A stretch of DNA of 64,000 nucleotides from Halopseudomonas laoshanensis (GCF_008365385.1 NZ_QOVF01000003.1:434001-498000), one strand, 5' to 3'; shown: positions 44,463 through 54,870, numbered from the stretch's first letter. The notes: a model not told the origin generated them from the sequence alone. A program made the numbers and translations.

Positions 44463-45588
44463 GGGAGGCCGGGGCAGGCGCCCCGGCGTTCTTTTTATCC
44501 TCGGTCTCCTGGGCTTTCCCCTGATCGCATGGGGGAGCGCCATAGGCACCAGGGTTGATATGCCGCCGCGTGATTTGGTGGTTCTCTCTGCCGAGGAAAC
44601 CGCAACAGCCGCTGCGGCAAGCGCTGCGTTGCCTGCAGCGTTGCTTTCCGCCACCGCCGTAGTGCAAGAGCTGCGCGCGCTGATTGAGCTTTCCCGGGCC
44701 ACGGGCAGTCCGCGGCCGCTGGGATTGGCCGATGGGTTGCTGAGGCGTTTATCCGAGGCGCAATGGACCGCTGATGTGTATCTGATGCGCGCAACAATTC
44801 ATCAACGTTTGCATCGTTTCGATCAGGCAGAGGCCGATCTGGATCGGGTGTTGGCGCTCCAGCCAGGCAACCGTCAGGCTTGGCTTACCCGCTACAGCAT
44901 CGCACTCGTGCGTAATGACCTTGTAGCAGCCGGGCGGGCCTGCGAGCAGCTCGGGCAAGGCAGTGCCAACCTGCTGGCTGCAAGTTGTAAACAGGAATTG
45001 GCTAGTTTTGCCGCTCGGCCCGATCAAGCCTTTGACCGTTTGCGTCAGGCACTTGAGCAGTCCACCAGTGCCAGCGCTACTGAGCGTGATTACGCTCTGC
45101 TCACCCTGACGGAAATGGCCGAGCGCCTTGAGCTGCCACAGGCCGGAGCCTACTGGCAACGCAGTTTTCTGCAAAACCCGGATGATCTCTATCGACGTGC
45201 GCGGTATGCCGACTGGCTGCTCTCCGAGGGTCAGCATGAGCAAGCACTTGAGCTAACCCGTGGATTTAACGACGTCGACACCCTTGCAGTGCTGCACGCT
45301 ATCGCCATGACGCGTCTGGACCATCCGGAACAGGAAACGCTGGTAGCCGAACTGGAGGACCGGTTTGCCGAAGCACGCTGGCGCGGGGACTTTTTGCACC
45401 ATTGGGAGTACGGCCGTTTTCTGCTTGATGTGAAAGGCGATGCTGATGCTGCGCTTGTCGTGGCTCGAGCCAACTGGGAGACTCAGCGCGCCCAGCCGGA
45501 TCGCGAGCTGTTGGTGCGCGCGGCAGCTGTTGCGGATGAGCCAGTGGTTCTCGATGCCCTGAGCGACGACGACCGAGGTACATTATGA
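44440..45588 (+). CDS. TPR-containing exported protein
   Basis: 382-residue protein with an N-terminal signal or anchor (GVLFILGLLGFPLIAWGSAIG) and an all-helical body with tetratricopeptide repeats (for example HRFDQAEADLDRVLALQPGNRQAW). The start at 44440 lies inside the lipoprotein gene; longer upstream forms of this frame would be antiparallel to known coding content and are unlikely. Its stop overlaps the HupE-like start (ATGA). A scaffold role for the exported DUF4331 or lipoprotein is inferred from context. Confidence 0.8.
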   Translation: MIFSVSHKGGRGRRPGVLFILGLLGFPLIAWGSAIGTRVDMPPRDLVVLSAEETATAAAASAALPAALLSATAVVQELRALIELSRATGSPRPLGLADGLLRRLSEAQWTADVYLMRATIHQRLHRFDQAEADLDRVLALQPGNRQAWLTRYSIALVRNDLVAAGRACEQLGQGSANLLAASCKQELASFAARPDQAFDRLRQALEQSTSASATERDYALLTLTEMAERLELPQAGAYWQRSFLQNPDDLYRRARYADWLLSEGQHEQALELTRGFNDVDTLAVLHAIAMTRLDHPEQETLVAELEDRFAEARWRGDFLHHWEYGRFLLDVKGDADAALVVARANWETQRAQPDRELLVRAAAVADEPVVLDALSDDDRGTL

Positions 45589-46694
45589 AAAGTGCCATCA
45601 TCATAGCGCTGCTGGCTTTCCTCATGGCCGGTAGCGCACATGCCCACAAGGCAAGCGACAGCTTTCTGTATTGGCAGCCGGCTGTAGCTGATGCCCCTGG
45701 CCGGCTGGATATCGCATTGGTAGATTTGGCCCGGACTGTGACGCTTGACGGGGATGGCGACGGACAAGTGCGCTGGGGCGAAGTGCTGGATCGCCAAGCC
45801 AGTATAAAGCGCTACTTGACAACACAACTGCTGATCATGGCAGGCGATCTGCAATGCCAGGTGGACTGGCGTATGGCTGGTATGACGCAACACAGCGACG
45901 GCAACTATCTGGTTGTGACGTTTCGGCCTGACTGTTTTAGCTCAGCCATCATTGCCTCGGATTTGAACTACAACCTGTTTTTTGACCAGGACCCATTACA
46001 TCGCGCTCTGGTCATGACGCGTATCGAGGGCAGTGATCGACTGACAGTACTCAGCCCAGACCAACGAACGCTGACGTTTGCCCATGAGCCTGGTATCTGG
46101 CAAACCGCCGCGGAATTCATCTGGGAAGGAATGGTGCACTTGTGGATTGGCTATGATCACATGCTGTTTCTGCTGGCGTTGCTGCTGCCGGCCGCGGTGC
46201 GGCGCGAAAGGGGTCGCTGGGTAGTAGAAGACAAGCTCAGTAAAGCGGTGAAGGACGTCGCGCTGATTGTTACCGCGTTCACTGTCGCCCACTCAGTCAC
46301 TCTGGTAATCGCCACCCTGGGCGTCGTCCGGTTGCCTATCGAGTGGGTTGAAACCTTTATCGCGTTGTCTATTGTTGCCGCCGCAGTCAATATCGTCTGG
46401 CCCTTCCTGGGCCAGCGCAGGTACCTGGTGGGCTTCGGTTTCGGTTTGATCCACGGCTTTGGCTTTGCCAGTGTGCTCGCGGACTTCATGAGTGACACCT
46501 CCTCACGCCTGATTGCGCTGGCGAGCTTCAATATAGGCGTGGAGCTGGCCCAACTGGTAGTGGTGCTGGCGGTCTTGCCGGTAATTTTTTTGCTGCGCAG
46601 GCATTGGTTTTACCAGCGGGTAGTGATGCCGGCCGGGGTTGTTATTGTCGCGTTGACGGGCTCGGTTTGGGCGTGGGAGCGGGTGCCGCTTTAG
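45585..46694 (+). CDS. HupE/UreJ-type membrane protein with EF-hand-like loop
   Basis: 369-residue protein. A signal peptide ending in AHA is followed by a periplasmic domain of about 150 residues, then six or seven membrane helices with the HupE/UreJ marks HLWIGYDHMLFLLALLL, AHSVTLVIATLGVV and GLIHGFGFASVLADF. The conserved His and Asp in these helices suggest metal-ion transport; HupE and UreJ act with nickel. The periplasmic domain holds a 12-residue EF-hand-like loop at D55-E66 (DGDGDGQVRWGE). It is the last gene of the DUF4331 operon. The substrate is unknown. Confidence 0.85.
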   Translation: MKSAIIIALLAFLMAGSAHAHKASDSFLYWQPAVADAPGRLDIALVDLARTVTLDGDGDGQVRWGEVLDRQASIKRYLTTQLLIMAGDLQCQVDWRMAGMTQHSDGNYLVVTFRPDCFSSAIIASDLNYNLFFDQDPLHRALVMTRIEGSDRLTVLSPDQRTLTFAHEPGIWQTAAEFIWEGMVHLWIGYDHMLFLLALLLPAAVRRERGRWVVEDKLSKAVKDVALIVTAFTVAHSVTLVIATLGVVRLPIEWVETFIALSIVAAAVNIVWPFLGQRRYLVGFGFGLIHGFGFASVLADFMSDTSSRLIALASFNIGVELAQLVVVLAVLPVIFLLRRHWFYQRVVMPAGVVIVALTGSVWAWERVPL

Positions 46695-46756
46695 CGGTGG
46701 CTGAAAAACATGAGCGGGAGGGCTAACAGCGCTCGTGAGCCTGTTGCTTCGCCGCT

Positions 46757-47323
46757 CTATTCAGCCTGTAGATGGCGGAGCAGATAATCCTTTACCGTGT
46801 CCAGAACCTCTTGCGAAAGCGCTTCATTATCCAGCGCGCGGGCGAATCCGAGGGCGCCTACCATGGTGCTGAAGGCGACTATAGCGCGCGCTCGCGCATC
46901 GGGATGCTCCGCACCCAGCAGATCAGCTATCCAATCGAAAGAGCGTTCAAGATGGGTAGTGAAGAGTGCTTTGCTGTCGCCTCGCGCCCGCGGAATATCA
47001 TTGGCAAGGGCGGCCACTGCGCAACCTTCGCCAGGATTGTCACGATGCTTTATGCTCAGATACCCCGTTACAAAGGACTCGAACGCGGCATCGCCGCCAG
47101 AGCTGTAACGCTTGCGGGAGCTGGCCAGCGCAACCTCTAGCGCCTCCGTTACCAGATCATCCCGCGAGGTGAAATGCTTGTAAAAGCCGCCATGGGTCAA
47201 GCCGGCTTCTTTCATCAGATTGGCAATGCTGACCCCGTCGACGCCGGACTCTCTAAAACGCTTCGCGGCGGTAGAAACGATGTGCTCGTGGCTCTGCTGT
47301 TTGCTGGCGCGCGAATGTCCCAT
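46757..47323 (-). CDS. TetR family regulator
   Basis: 188-residue TetR repressor. HTH at residues about 15-60 (IANLMKEAGLTHGGFYKHFTSRDDLV), then a ligand domain with GCAVAALANDIPRA. The ATG at 47323 is chosen because MGHSRASKQQSHEHI is a typical start; the longer frame has no support. It lies downstream of the SDR and isomerase genes on the same strand and probably controls them through the palindrome at 48739-48767. The inducer is unknown. Confidence 0.88.
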   Translation of the reverse strand: MGHSRASKQQSHEHIVSTAAKRFRESGVDGVSIANLMKEAGLTHGGFYKHFTSRDDLVTEALEVALASSRKRYSSGGDAAFESFVTGYLSIKHRDNPGEGCAVAALANDIPRARGDSKALFTTHLERSFDWIADLLGAEHPDARARAIVAFSTMVGALGFARALDNEALSQEVLDTVKDYLLRHLQAE

Positions 47324-47390
47324 AGGGTTGTCCTTGGCTGAAATAAAAGGGAGGGTAAGGGCTGCCGTCCCTGGCAACAAGGGCTATTTG

Positions 47391-48092
47391 CTACCAGGGC
47401 TCGGCATAGGGACGTACCTCCGCAAGGAATGACCAGGCGCTTTTCGGCTGCTGAATCAGGTGTAGCACCTCACCTGCGATAGCGTCAGGCTGGATAAAGA
47501 AATCATCCGGTTTGGCTGGGTATCGCTCCCTCGTCCAGGGCACATCAATGACGGCGTCAATGATCACATAAGCGACGTGCACGCCCTTGGGCCCGAGCTC
47601 CCGTGCCATCGATTCGGCGAGAATGCGTTGTGCCGCCTTAGTCGGGGCGAACCCGGCAAAGTGGGCTTTGCCTCGCAGCGCCGAGGTATTGCCGGTCACG
47701 ATGATACTGCCCTTGCCAGCGCTGAGCATCATGGGTGCATAGCGTCTGGCAAGATGCATCAAGGCCATCACGTTGGTCTGGAAGTTGGCCTCCAGCACCG
47801 TCGGCTCCACCTCCATAAAATTGCCGAAGGCGCCGCCCACGGCGTTATGCACCAACACTTCGGGGCTGCCGAATTGGGCTTCAACTGCAGCGCAGACGGT
47901 TTCCAGTGCCGCGGTATCGGTCACATCGACGGCAAAGGCGTGGCTGTCAGGGACCTGCGCTGCGAGCTCGTCCAGCCGTTGCTGATTACGTGCCAGCATG
48001 GCAACGCGATAGCCCGCTGCAGCCAGGCGCCGCACAATCGCCGAGCCGGTGCCTGGGCCTACGCCGGTTACGATGGCAAGTGGCTTACTCAT
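47391..48092 (-). CDS. Short-chain dehydrogenase/reductase with atypical active site
   Basis: 233-residue SDR. The cofactor loop is GVGPGTGSA, followed by AMLARNQQRL; the central HNAVGGAFG replaces the usual NNAG. The active-site YxxxK appears as F148-x-x-x-K152 (GFAPTKAAQ), so the catalytic Tyr is Phe, and the usual Ser position reads Asn (GNTSALRG). The protein may bind NAD(P) without standard dehydrogenase chemistry. The ATG at 48092 overlaps the isomerase gene by 8 bases. Earlier in-frame starts fall inside that gene and are rejected. Confidence 0.85.
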   Translation of the reverse strand: MSKPLAIVTGVGPGTGSAIVRRLAAAGYRVAMLARNQQRLDELAAQVPDSHAFAVDVTDTAALETVCAAVEAQFGSPEVLVHNAVGGAFGNFMEVEPTVLEANFQTNVMALMHLARRYAPMMLSAGKGSIIVTGNTSALRGKAHFAGFAPTKAAQRILAESMARELGPKGVHVAYVIIDAVIDVPWTRERYPAKPDDFFIQPDAIAGEVLHLIQQPKSAWSFLAEVRPYAEPW

Positions 48093-48702
48093 GGTGATTC
48101 TCCTCGTTGAGCGTGTTTTGTGCCAAAGCATCACGCACGAATGCCAGGCGATCATTACCGAAGAACATGTCGTCACCGACAAAGAAGGTCGGTGCACCAA
48201 ATACCCCGCGTTGTGCTGCGTTGGTAACGTTGTCACTCAGACGGCCTCGAATATCTTCCTCCTCGGCACGCTGCCAGATATCAGCGTCAACGCTGTTGGC
48301 GCGCAGGAATGCAATGCGGCCTTCGGGCGTAGCAAGGTCCACCGGGATACCCCAGTAGGCAGTAAAGAGCGCGTCATGGACGGTATCGAACACGCCCAGA
48401 TCCGCCGCCGCCAGGGCGGCGCGCGAGAACAGGTCCGGCTCGATCTGGCCGCTGCTCATGGCTTGCATCGCTGCGGCGTTGGGGTTCATTGGAACGCCAT
48501 AGATACGCGCCCAGCGGCCGGCGTCCATACGGGAATAGCGCGCTTTGGCCGGGCATTTTGGCGACGGCTGATTGCCGACAATATCCATCACCGCGACGAT
48601 ATCCACTGATATGTACTCAGCTGGTACGGGCAGGGTTTTGAGCTGGCTGTTGGCCAGATAGGCATAGGGGCTTCGGTAATCAAAAATGAATTGCAGGCTC
48701 AT
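48085..48702 (-). CDS. DsbA-family / 2-hydroxychromene-2-carboxylate isomerase-like protein
   Basis: 205-residue thioredoxin-fold protein of the kappa-GST/HCCA isomerase group. The N-terminus FIFDYRSPYAYLAN carries the catalytic Ser in place of the DsbA Cys. Other marks: ARIYGVPMNPNA and a C-terminal FGAPTFFVGDDMFFGNDRL. The ATG at 48702 has GGAG in front; a longer start at 48735 is less likely. It is the first gene of the isomerase-SDR-TetR operon. The true substrate is open; naphthalene-type degradation is not otherwise indicated in this window. Confidence 0.88.
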   Translation of the reverse strand: MSLQFIFDYRSPYAYLANSQLKTLPVPAEYISVDIVAVMDIVGNQPSPKCPAKARYSRMDAGRWARIYGVPMNPNAAAMQAMSSGQIEPDLFSRAALAAADLGVFDTVHDALFTAYWGIPVDLATPEGRIAFLRANSVDADIWQRAEEEDIRGRLSDNVTNAAQRGVFGAPTFFVGDDMFFGNDRLAFVRDALAQNTLNEENHHE

Positions 48703-48738
48703 GGGGGTTACTCCTCTGATGGAACGCTCGAACATATT

Positions 48739-48767
48739 GGATGTTAGTTAACATCCTAACAGGATGT
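48739..48767. promoter_or_regulatory. Palindromic operator of the isomerase-SDR-tetR operon
   Basis: Perfect inverted repeat GGATGTTA-N2-TAACATCC (48739-48756), overlapped by a second inverted repeat ACATCC-N5-GGATGT (48751-48767). It lies 37 bases upstream of the isomerase start and about 180 bases before the divergent MFS gene. A TetR-type operator is the natural reading. Confidence 0.65.
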
Positions 48768-48946
48768 CAAATATAATCCAGAAATCATAAGATGCTCGCT
48801 GATACTTTGGCGTGGCCATCGTCGGCATTGGGGTTTACGTATAAGCGCTTACAAATACGCGCCTACACATAGCGGGCGTTGCCGCTCACGATTAACATAG
48901 CAAGCGCGGCCAAAGCCGGGCCGGCAGGTCGATAAAGGGGGCATCA

Positions 48947-50206
48947 ATGAACGAAAGCAGCGGTCAGACAAAACCTGGCGGTTCATCAGAAAAGATCTTC
49001 TGGTTAGTCCTGCTTGCCGCCGCCGGTACCTTCGCCCTGACCATGGGTGTGCGCCAGACCATGGGGCTTTATCTATCGTCAATGAATACCGCCACCGGTC
49101 TGGGCATTGGCAACATCAGTCTGGCGTTTGCTTTTGGGCAGCTATGGTGGGGGTTAACGCAACCCTTTGCCGGGGCAGTAGCAGATCGTATCGGTACCGG
49201 GCGGGTGATCTGTCTCGGGCTGCTGCTGATTGTTGTTGGAACGGTGATCACCCCGCTGATGACCTCAACGCTGGGCCTGATACTGGCCATCGGTATATTG
49301 GCTGCCGGGGGCGCCGGCATGGCTGGCCCTTCGGTATTGATGGCGGCGAGTGCCAGGCTGGTGCCTGAAAACCGACGCGGCCTGGCGACAGGTATCGTCA
49401 ACGCCGGCGGCTCCTTTGGGCAGTTTGCCATGGCCCCGATTGCCGTTGGGCTGACCGCGACAGTTGGCTGGGCGTCCTCGATGCAGTGGTTGGGTGTGTT
49501 TGCGTTGCTGGCACTGCCGGCGATCTGGGTGCTCAAGGGTAACTCCAACGCGATGGCCGCAGCGGCGGCAGCGGCATCAGGCAAAGCCGTGCTAACTGCG
49601 CGGCAAGCTTTGCGTCAGGCACTGGCAACGCCAAGCTACTGCTTGCTGGGGGTCGGCTTTATGGTGTGCGGGTTTCACGTGGCGTTTCTGGCAACCCACC
49701 TGCCAGGAGTGATCGAAGCCTGTGGTATGCCACCCGCCGTCGGTGGCTGGGCACTGGCTATGGTAGGTTTGTTCAATATTGTCGGTAGCCTTGCCATAGG
49801 TTGGGCGGTGGGCAAGTGGCGCATGAAATCACTGCTGTCTCTGATCTACATGACACGCGGCTTTGCGGTGCTGGGATTTCTGTTTGCGCCCATGACGCCT
49901 GCCACCATCCTGATTTTTGCTGCCGTGATGGGGGTCACTTTCCTCTCTACCGTGCCGCCGACCGCCGGTTTGGTGGCCAAGATGTTTGGCACGGCGAATA
50001 TGGCCATGCTGTTCGGCGTGCTGATGCTCGCGCATCAGGTTGGCGGCTTTATGGGCGCTTATCTGGGTGGCTATGTGTTCGAACTGACCGGCAGCTACAA
50101 CTGGGTCTGGTACGCCGATATTGCATTGGCAGTGGGAGCCGCGGTGGTGCATATGCCCATTCGAGAAAAACGCCCTGAATTGGCTGGCGCTGGTCTTGGT
50201 GCCTGA
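48947..50206 (+). CDS. MFS transporter
   Basis: 419-residue major facilitator with twelve predicted helices. Seen: GVRQTMGLYLSSMNTATGLG near the start, the conserved loop 2-3 motif as GAVADRIGTGRVI (Gly-x-x-x-Asp-Arg form), and a long central loop after AIWVLKGNSNAMAAA. It belongs to the YbfB/OFA-like group of small organic acid or drug exporters; the substrate is not known. It is divergent from the isomerase-SDR-TetR operon and may be co-regulated with it. The ATG follows AAAGGGGG. Confidence 0.85.
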   Translation: MNESSGQTKPGGSSEKIFWLVLLAAAGTFALTMGVRQTMGLYLSSMNTATGLGIGNISLAFAFGQLWWGLTQPFAGAVADRIGTGRVICLGLLLIVVGTVITPLMTSTLGLILAIGILAAGGAGMAGPSVLMAASARLVPENRRGLATGIVNAGGSFGQFAMAPIAVGLTATVGWASSMQWLGVFALLALPAIWVLKGNSNAMAAAAAAASGKAVLTARQALRQALATPSYCLLGVGFMVCGFHVAFLATHLPGVIEACGMPPAVGGWALAMVGLFNIVGSLAIGWAVGKWRMKSLLSLIYMTRGFAVLGFLFAPMTPATILIFAAVMGVTFLSTVPPTAGLVAKMFGTANMAMLFGVLMLAHQVGGFMGAYLGGYVFELTGSYNWVWYADIALAVGAAVVHMPIREKRPELAGAGLGA

Positions 50207-50237
50207 ATGACCGGTCGATCAGTCGGTTGACAGGCCT

Positions 50238-50264
50238 CCTGCTCAGGGTAATGCCGTGAGCAGG
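50238..50264. repeat. Intergenic hairpin between the convergent MFS and ttgC genes
   Basis: CCTGCTCA (50238-50245) and TGAGCAGG (50257-50264) form an 8-bp stem with an 11-base loop. There is no T-run on either side, so it is at most a weak bidirectional terminator. Confidence 0.4.
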
Positions 50265-50288
50265 CGGTTGCCTGGTGCGTGCGCTGAT

Positions 50289-51719
50289 TTACTCGGGCTG
50301 GTCGCCTTCGCCTGCCCAGCCCCCGCCTAACGCGCGAAACAGATCAACCTCACTGGCCAGCTGGTTCAGCCGGTCGGTGATCAGTTGCTGGCGAGCGGTG
50401 AAGAGCTGGCGCTGCGCATCGAGCAGGGTCAGGTAGCTGTCTACGCCACTGCGGTAGCGGCGTTCGGCGATCTGGAAGTAGTCCTCACTGGCGTCGAGCA
50501 AGCGCTGCTGCGAGGCGACCTGATCTACATAGGTTTCCCGTGCGGCAAGGCCGTCAGCCACTTCGCTGAAGGCGATCTGGATGGCTTTTTCATACTCGGC
50601 TACGCGCACATCACGAATTACTTCGGCGTAGTTCAGGTTTGCCTGCAGGCGCCCGGCATTAAAAATCGGCACACTGATGCTGGGTGAAAAGCTCCAATAC
50701 TCTGAGCCGCTGTCGAACAAGCCTGACAGCTGGCTGCTGGCGCTGCCGGCATTGGCGGTGAGGCTGATGCTGGGGAAGAAGGCCGCCCGTGCGGCGCCGA
50801 TGTTGGCGTTCGCGCCGCGCAGGGCGTACTCGGCCTGGAGGATGTCCGGGCGTTGCAGCAACACATCTGAGGGCAGGCCGACCGGTACCTCGGCGAGCAG
50901 GTCTGTGTTCAATTGCGGGCGCTCGGCGGGCAGCACCGGTATGCGCTGGCCTATCAGCAGCGCCAGAGCGTTGCGGTCCTCGGCCACCAGCCGGGTGTAG
51001 CGGGCCAGGCTGCTGCGCGCGTTTTCCACCGCGGTGCGAGCCTGGGTCAGCTCGAGTGACGAGGCGATGCCGACATCGAAGCTGCGCTGGGTCACCCGCA
51101 GGCTCTCATCATAGGTCTTCAAGGTGTCCTGGGTAGCTTCCAGCAAAGCCTGATCCGCCTGCCAGAGCAGGTAGGTATTGGCCACGCTGGCGATCAGACT
51201 GGTCTGCACGCTGCGCTGTGCGGCCTCGGTGGCCAGATATTCTTCCAGTGCCTGTTGCTGCAGGCTGGCGACTCGGCCAAACAGATCGACCTCCCAGGCA
51301 ACACCGAGTGTGGCGCTGTATTGGCTGGTGATGCCGCTTTGCGTGGTGCCGCTGAGGTCCGACGGTGTACGCGTGCGGCTACCGGCAGCGTCGGCGCTCA
51401 AGCTGGGCAGCCGGTCGGCGCTCTGGATGCGGTACAGCGCGCGGGTGGCTTCCACATTCAAGGCGGCCACGCGCAGGTCGCGGTTATTTTCCAGCGCTAC
51501 CCCTATCAGATTGCGCAACTGCGGATCGCGGAAGAAGTTTTGCCATAATGGCGGCGCGACCAGCGCTTCGTTGGAGGCGGTGGCGTAGGCCTCACCCCGC
51601 GGCCAGCCGCTGGCTACCGGAGATTCCGGGCGGTGGTAGTCGGGTATCATTGAGCAGCCAGCCAGCGCCAGAATCAGGCTAGCGCCCGCCAGGTTTCTGG
51701 CCATCAGAATAAGCTTCAT
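50289..51719 (-). CDS. ttgC: RND outer membrane channel lipoprotein (TtgC/OprM-like)
   Basis: 476-residue TolC-family channel. Signal peptide with lipobox LALAGCSM, mature N-terminus [10 protein letters not shown], then two repeats of the outer-membrane efflux domain with long helices. Motifs include [33 protein letters not shown]. It is the last gene of the efflux operon and overlaps the ttgB stop by four bases (ATGA). Confidence 0.92.
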   Translation of the reverse strand: MKLILMARNLAGASLILALAGCSMIPDYHRPESPVASGWPRGEAYATASNEALVAPPLWQNFFRDPQLRNLIGVALENNRDLRVAALNVEATRALYRIQSADRLPSLSADAAGSRTRTPSDLSGTTQSGITSQYSATLGVAWEVDLFGRVASLQQQALEEYLATEAAQRSVQTSLIASVANTYLLWQADQALLEATQDTLKTYDESLRVTQRSFDVGIASSLELTQARTAVENARSSLARYTRLVAEDRNALALLIGQRIPVLPAERPQLNTDLLAEVPVGLPSDVLLQRPDILQAEYALRGANANIGAARAAFFPSISLTANAGSASSQLSGLFDSGSEYWSFSPSISVPIFNAGRLQANLNYAEVIRDVRVAEYEKAIQIAFSEVADGLAARETYVDQVASQQRLLDASEDYFQIAERRYRSGVDSYLTLLDAQRQLFTARQQLITDRLNQLASEVDLFRALGGGWAGEGDQPE

Positions 51720-54700
51720 GGCGCGACCTCCTGGGTGGTCGACTCGGTGTCATCGGCCTTGGCTTTTCTGCCGCCGAACAGCGATGAAATCATTACGAAG
51801 AACAGCGGCACCCAGAAGATCGCCAGCACCGTGGCGGTGATCATGCCGCCGATCACGCCAGTACCGATAGCATGTGAGCTGCCGGCTCCCGCGCCGCTGG
51901 CCAGGGCCAGGGGCACGACGCCGAGGGTGAAGGCCAGCGAGGTCATGATGATCGGTCGCAGACGCATGCGGCAGGCTTCCACGGCGGCGTCAAACAGGCT
52001 CATGCCCTGCTCGTGCAGATCCTTGGCAAACTCGACGATCAGAATCGCGTTCTTCGCCGTCAGACCGACGGTGGTCAGCAGTCCTACCTGGAAGAACACG
52101 TCATTGGTCAGGCCGCGGCCCAATGTGGCCATCAGCGCACCAATCACACCCAGCGGCACCACCAGCATCACCACCAGCGGAATTGACCAGCTCTCGTACA
52201 ACGCTGCCAGACAGAGGAATACCACCAGCAAGGACAGCGCATAAAGCATCGGCGCCTGATCTCCGGAGATACGCTCTTCGTAGGAAAGGCCGGTCCAGGC
52301 CACGCCGATACCTTGCGGCAACTTCTGGGCGATCTCTTCTATCGCCGCCATGGCGTCGCCGGTGCTGTAGCCGGGCGCGGCCTCACCCATGATTTCCATC
52401 GCAGCGACACCGTTGTAGCGCGACAGCTTGGGTGAGCCGTAGATCCATTCACCACTGGCGATGGCATTGAACGGCACCATCTCGCCGCTGCTGTTGCGTA
52501 CAAACCATTTGCCCAGATCCTCGGGGCCCATGCGCGCGCTGGCCTCGCCTTGCAAATACACGCGCTTGACCCGGCCGCGGTCGATGAAGTCGTTGACGTA
52601 ACTGGAGCCCCAGGCAATCGATTGGGTGCTGTTCACTTCGGCAAGTGACACGCCGAGCACGCGAGCCTTTTCGTCGTCCACGGTCAACTGATATTGCGGC
52701 TCGTCCTCCAGGCCGTTGGGGCGCACAGCCATCAGTGCGGGATGTTGTGCGGCCATGCCGAGCAGTTGATTGCGCGCCTGCATCAAGGTGTCGTGACCGA
52801 CCCCGGCATTGTCCTGCAGGAACAGGTTGAAGCCGGTGGCGTTACCCAGCTCCATCACCGCGGGGGGGGCGAAGGCGAAAACCATGGCATCACGGTAAGT
52901 GTTGAATTTCGCCTGCGCCCGTTCAGCCAGCGCAAATACGCTGAGCTCGGGGTCCGTACGCTCATCCCAGGGCTTAAGGCCGATAAAGGCCATGCCCGAG
53001 TTCTGCCCGCGGCCGGCAAAGTTGAAACCGGTGACGGTAAACACCGAGTTCACTACATCGCCTTCTTCGTTCAGCAGGTAATCGCGCATGGTGTCGATTG
53101 TCTGCTGGGTACGTTCGGCGGTAGAGCCGGCTGGGGTCTGCACCTGGGCGAAGAGCACGCCCTGATCCTCGTCCGGCAGAAAAGCCGTGGGAATGCGGGT
53201 GAAGAGCACGGCCATGACCGCGACGATGACAAGATACAACAACACGTAGGGCGTCTTGCGCTTGAGCATGCTGGCGACGCCACGCTCGTAACGGCCGACG
53301 CCGCGATTGAAGGTACGGTTGAACCAGCCGAAGAAACCGCGTTTCTCATGGTGGCCGCCCTTGGGGATCGGCTTGAGCATGGTCGCGCAGAGCGCTGGGG
53401 TAAAGATCATTGCCACCAGCACCGAGAGCGTCATCGCCGAGGCAATGGTGATCGCAAATTGGCGATAGATCACCCCGGTTGAGCCACCAAAGAAAGCCAT
53501 GGGGATAAATACCGCCGAGAGCACCAGGCCGATACCCACCAGCGCACCCTGAATCTGATCCATCGACTTGCGCGTCGCTTCCACCGGCGACAGGCCCTCC
53601 TCGGCCATCACGCGCTCGACGTTCTCGACCACCACAATGGCGTCATCCACCAGCAGACCGATGGCCAGCACCATGGCGAACATGGTCAGAATGTTGATGG
53701 TAAAGCCGAATACCGAAAGCACACCGAAGGTGCCAAGAATCACCACCGGCACCGCCAGCGTCGGAATCAGCGTGGCGCGGAAGTTCTGCAGGAACAGATA
53801 CATCACCAGGAACACCAGCACTACCGCTTCGAGCAGGGTATGCACCACACCTGTGATCGACGCTGACACAACCGGCGCGGTTTCATAGGGGTATTCGACC
53901 TTCATACCGGGCGGGAAAAACGGCTCCAGATCGGCAATGGTCTGCTTGACCGCCGCAGCGGTGTCCAGCGCGTTGGCACCGGTGGCCAGCTTGATCGCCA
54001 GACCGGAGGCCGGCATGCCGTTGAACTGGGCGGAAATATTCGCGTTCTGCGCGCCCAGTTCGACGCGGGCGACATCTTTCAAACGAACTTGCGAGCCGTC
54101 TGGATTGGCTTTGAGCAATATCTCACGGAACTGCTCCGGACTTTGCAGGCGGGTTTTGCCGATGATGGTTGCGCTTAATTGTTGCCCGGGCACGGCTGGC
54201 AGACCACCGAACTGGCCGGAGGAAATCTGTACGTTCTGCGCCTGAATCGCGGCGCTGACGTCGGTGGGCGTGAGCTGGAAGTTATTCAGCTTGGCCGGGT
54301 CCAGCCAGACGCGCATGGAATAAGGCGCGCCGAATACCTGGAAGTCGCCCACGCCATCCGTCCGCGATACCGGGTCCTGCAGGTTGGAAATGATGTAGTC
54401 GGCCAGGTCGTCGCGGTTCATGCTGCCATCGGTGGAGACAACGCCGATGACCATCAGGAAGTTGCGCACCGACTTGGTCACGCGGATGCCTTGTTGCTGG
54501 ACTTCCTGCGGCAGTAGTGGTGTAGCGAGCTGCAGCTTGTTCTGCACCTGCACCTGAGCGATGTCCGGGTCCACGCCCTGGTCGAAGGTCACGGTGATTT
54601 CCATGCTGCCGTCGGAGTTGCTGGTCGAGCGGATATAACGCAGACCATCAATACCGTTCAGCTGCTGTTCGATCACCTGAACCACTGTGTCCTGTACCGT

Positions 54701-54865
54701 TTGTGCAGATGCGCCGGGGTAACTTACCGAGATGCCTACCGCCGGCGGGGCGATACTCGGGTACTGGTTGACTGGCAAACTGAGCACCGCCAGGCCGCCA
54801 GCGAGCATGATCACCAGGGCGATCACCCAGGCGAAGATCGGACGGTCAATAAAGAAACGTGGCAT
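51716..54865 (-). CDS. ttgB: RND efflux pump inner membrane transporter (TtgB/MexB-like)
   Basis: 1049-residue HAE1-family proton-driven pump with twelve membrane helices and two large periplasmic loops. The proton-relay pair is intact in [16 protein letters not shown]. The N-terminus [17 protein letters not shown] and the pore-region [11 protein letters not shown] match MexB and TtgB closely. Expected substrates are solvents, antibiotics and other amphiphiles. It is coupled to ttgC and lies 5 bases after ttgA. Confidence 0.96.
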   Translation of the reverse strand: MPRFFIDRPIFAWVIALVIMLAGGLAVLSLPVNQYPSIAPPAVGISVSYPGASAQTVQDTVVQVIEQQLNGIDGLRYIRSTSNSDGSMEITVTFDQGVDPDIAQVQVQNKLQLATPLLPQEVQQQGIRVTKSVRNFLMVIGVVSTDGSMNRDDLADYIISNLQDPVSRTDGVGDFQVFGAPYSMRVWLDPAKLNNFQLTPTDVSAAIQAQNVQISSGQFGGLPAVPGQQLSATIIGKTRLQSPEQFREILLKANPDGSQVRLKDVARVELGAQNANISAQFNGMPASGLAIKLATGANALDTAAAVKQTIADLEPFFPPGMKVEYPYETAPVVSASITGVVHTLLEAVVLVFLVMYLFLQNFRATLIPTLAVPVVILGTFGVLSVFGFTINILTMFAMVLAIGLLVDDAIVVVENVERVMAEEGLSPVEATRKSMDQIQGALVGIGLVLSAVFIPMAFFGGSTGVIYRQFAITIASAMTLSVLVAMIFTPALCATMLKPIPKGGHHEKRGFFGWFNRTFNRGVGRYERGVASMLKRKTPYVLLYLVIVAVMAVLFTRIPTAFLPDEDQGVLFAQVQTPAGSTAERTQQTIDTMRDYLLNEEGDVVNSVFTVTGFNFAGRGQNSGMAFIGLKPWDERTDPELSVFALAERAQAKFNTYRDAMVFAFAPPAVMELGNATGFNLFLQDNAGVGHDTLMQARNQLLGMAAQHPALMAVRPNGLEDEPQYQLTVDDEKARVLGVSLAEVNSTQSIAWGSSYVNDFIDRGRVKRVYLQGEASARMGPEDLGKWFVRNSSGEMVPFNAIASGEWIYGSPKLSRYNGVAAMEIMGEAAPGYSTGDAMAAIEEIAQKLPQGIGVAWTGLSYEERISGDQAPMLYALSLLVVFLCLAALYESWSIPLVVMLVVPLGVIGALMATLGRGLTNDVFFQVGLLTTVGLTAKNAILIVEFAKDLHEQGMSLFDAAVEACRMRLRPIIMTSLAFTLGVVPLALASGAGAGSSHAIGTGVIGGMITATVLAIFWVPLFFVMISSLFGGRKAKADDTESTTQEVAP

Positions 54866-54870
54866 GCGGA

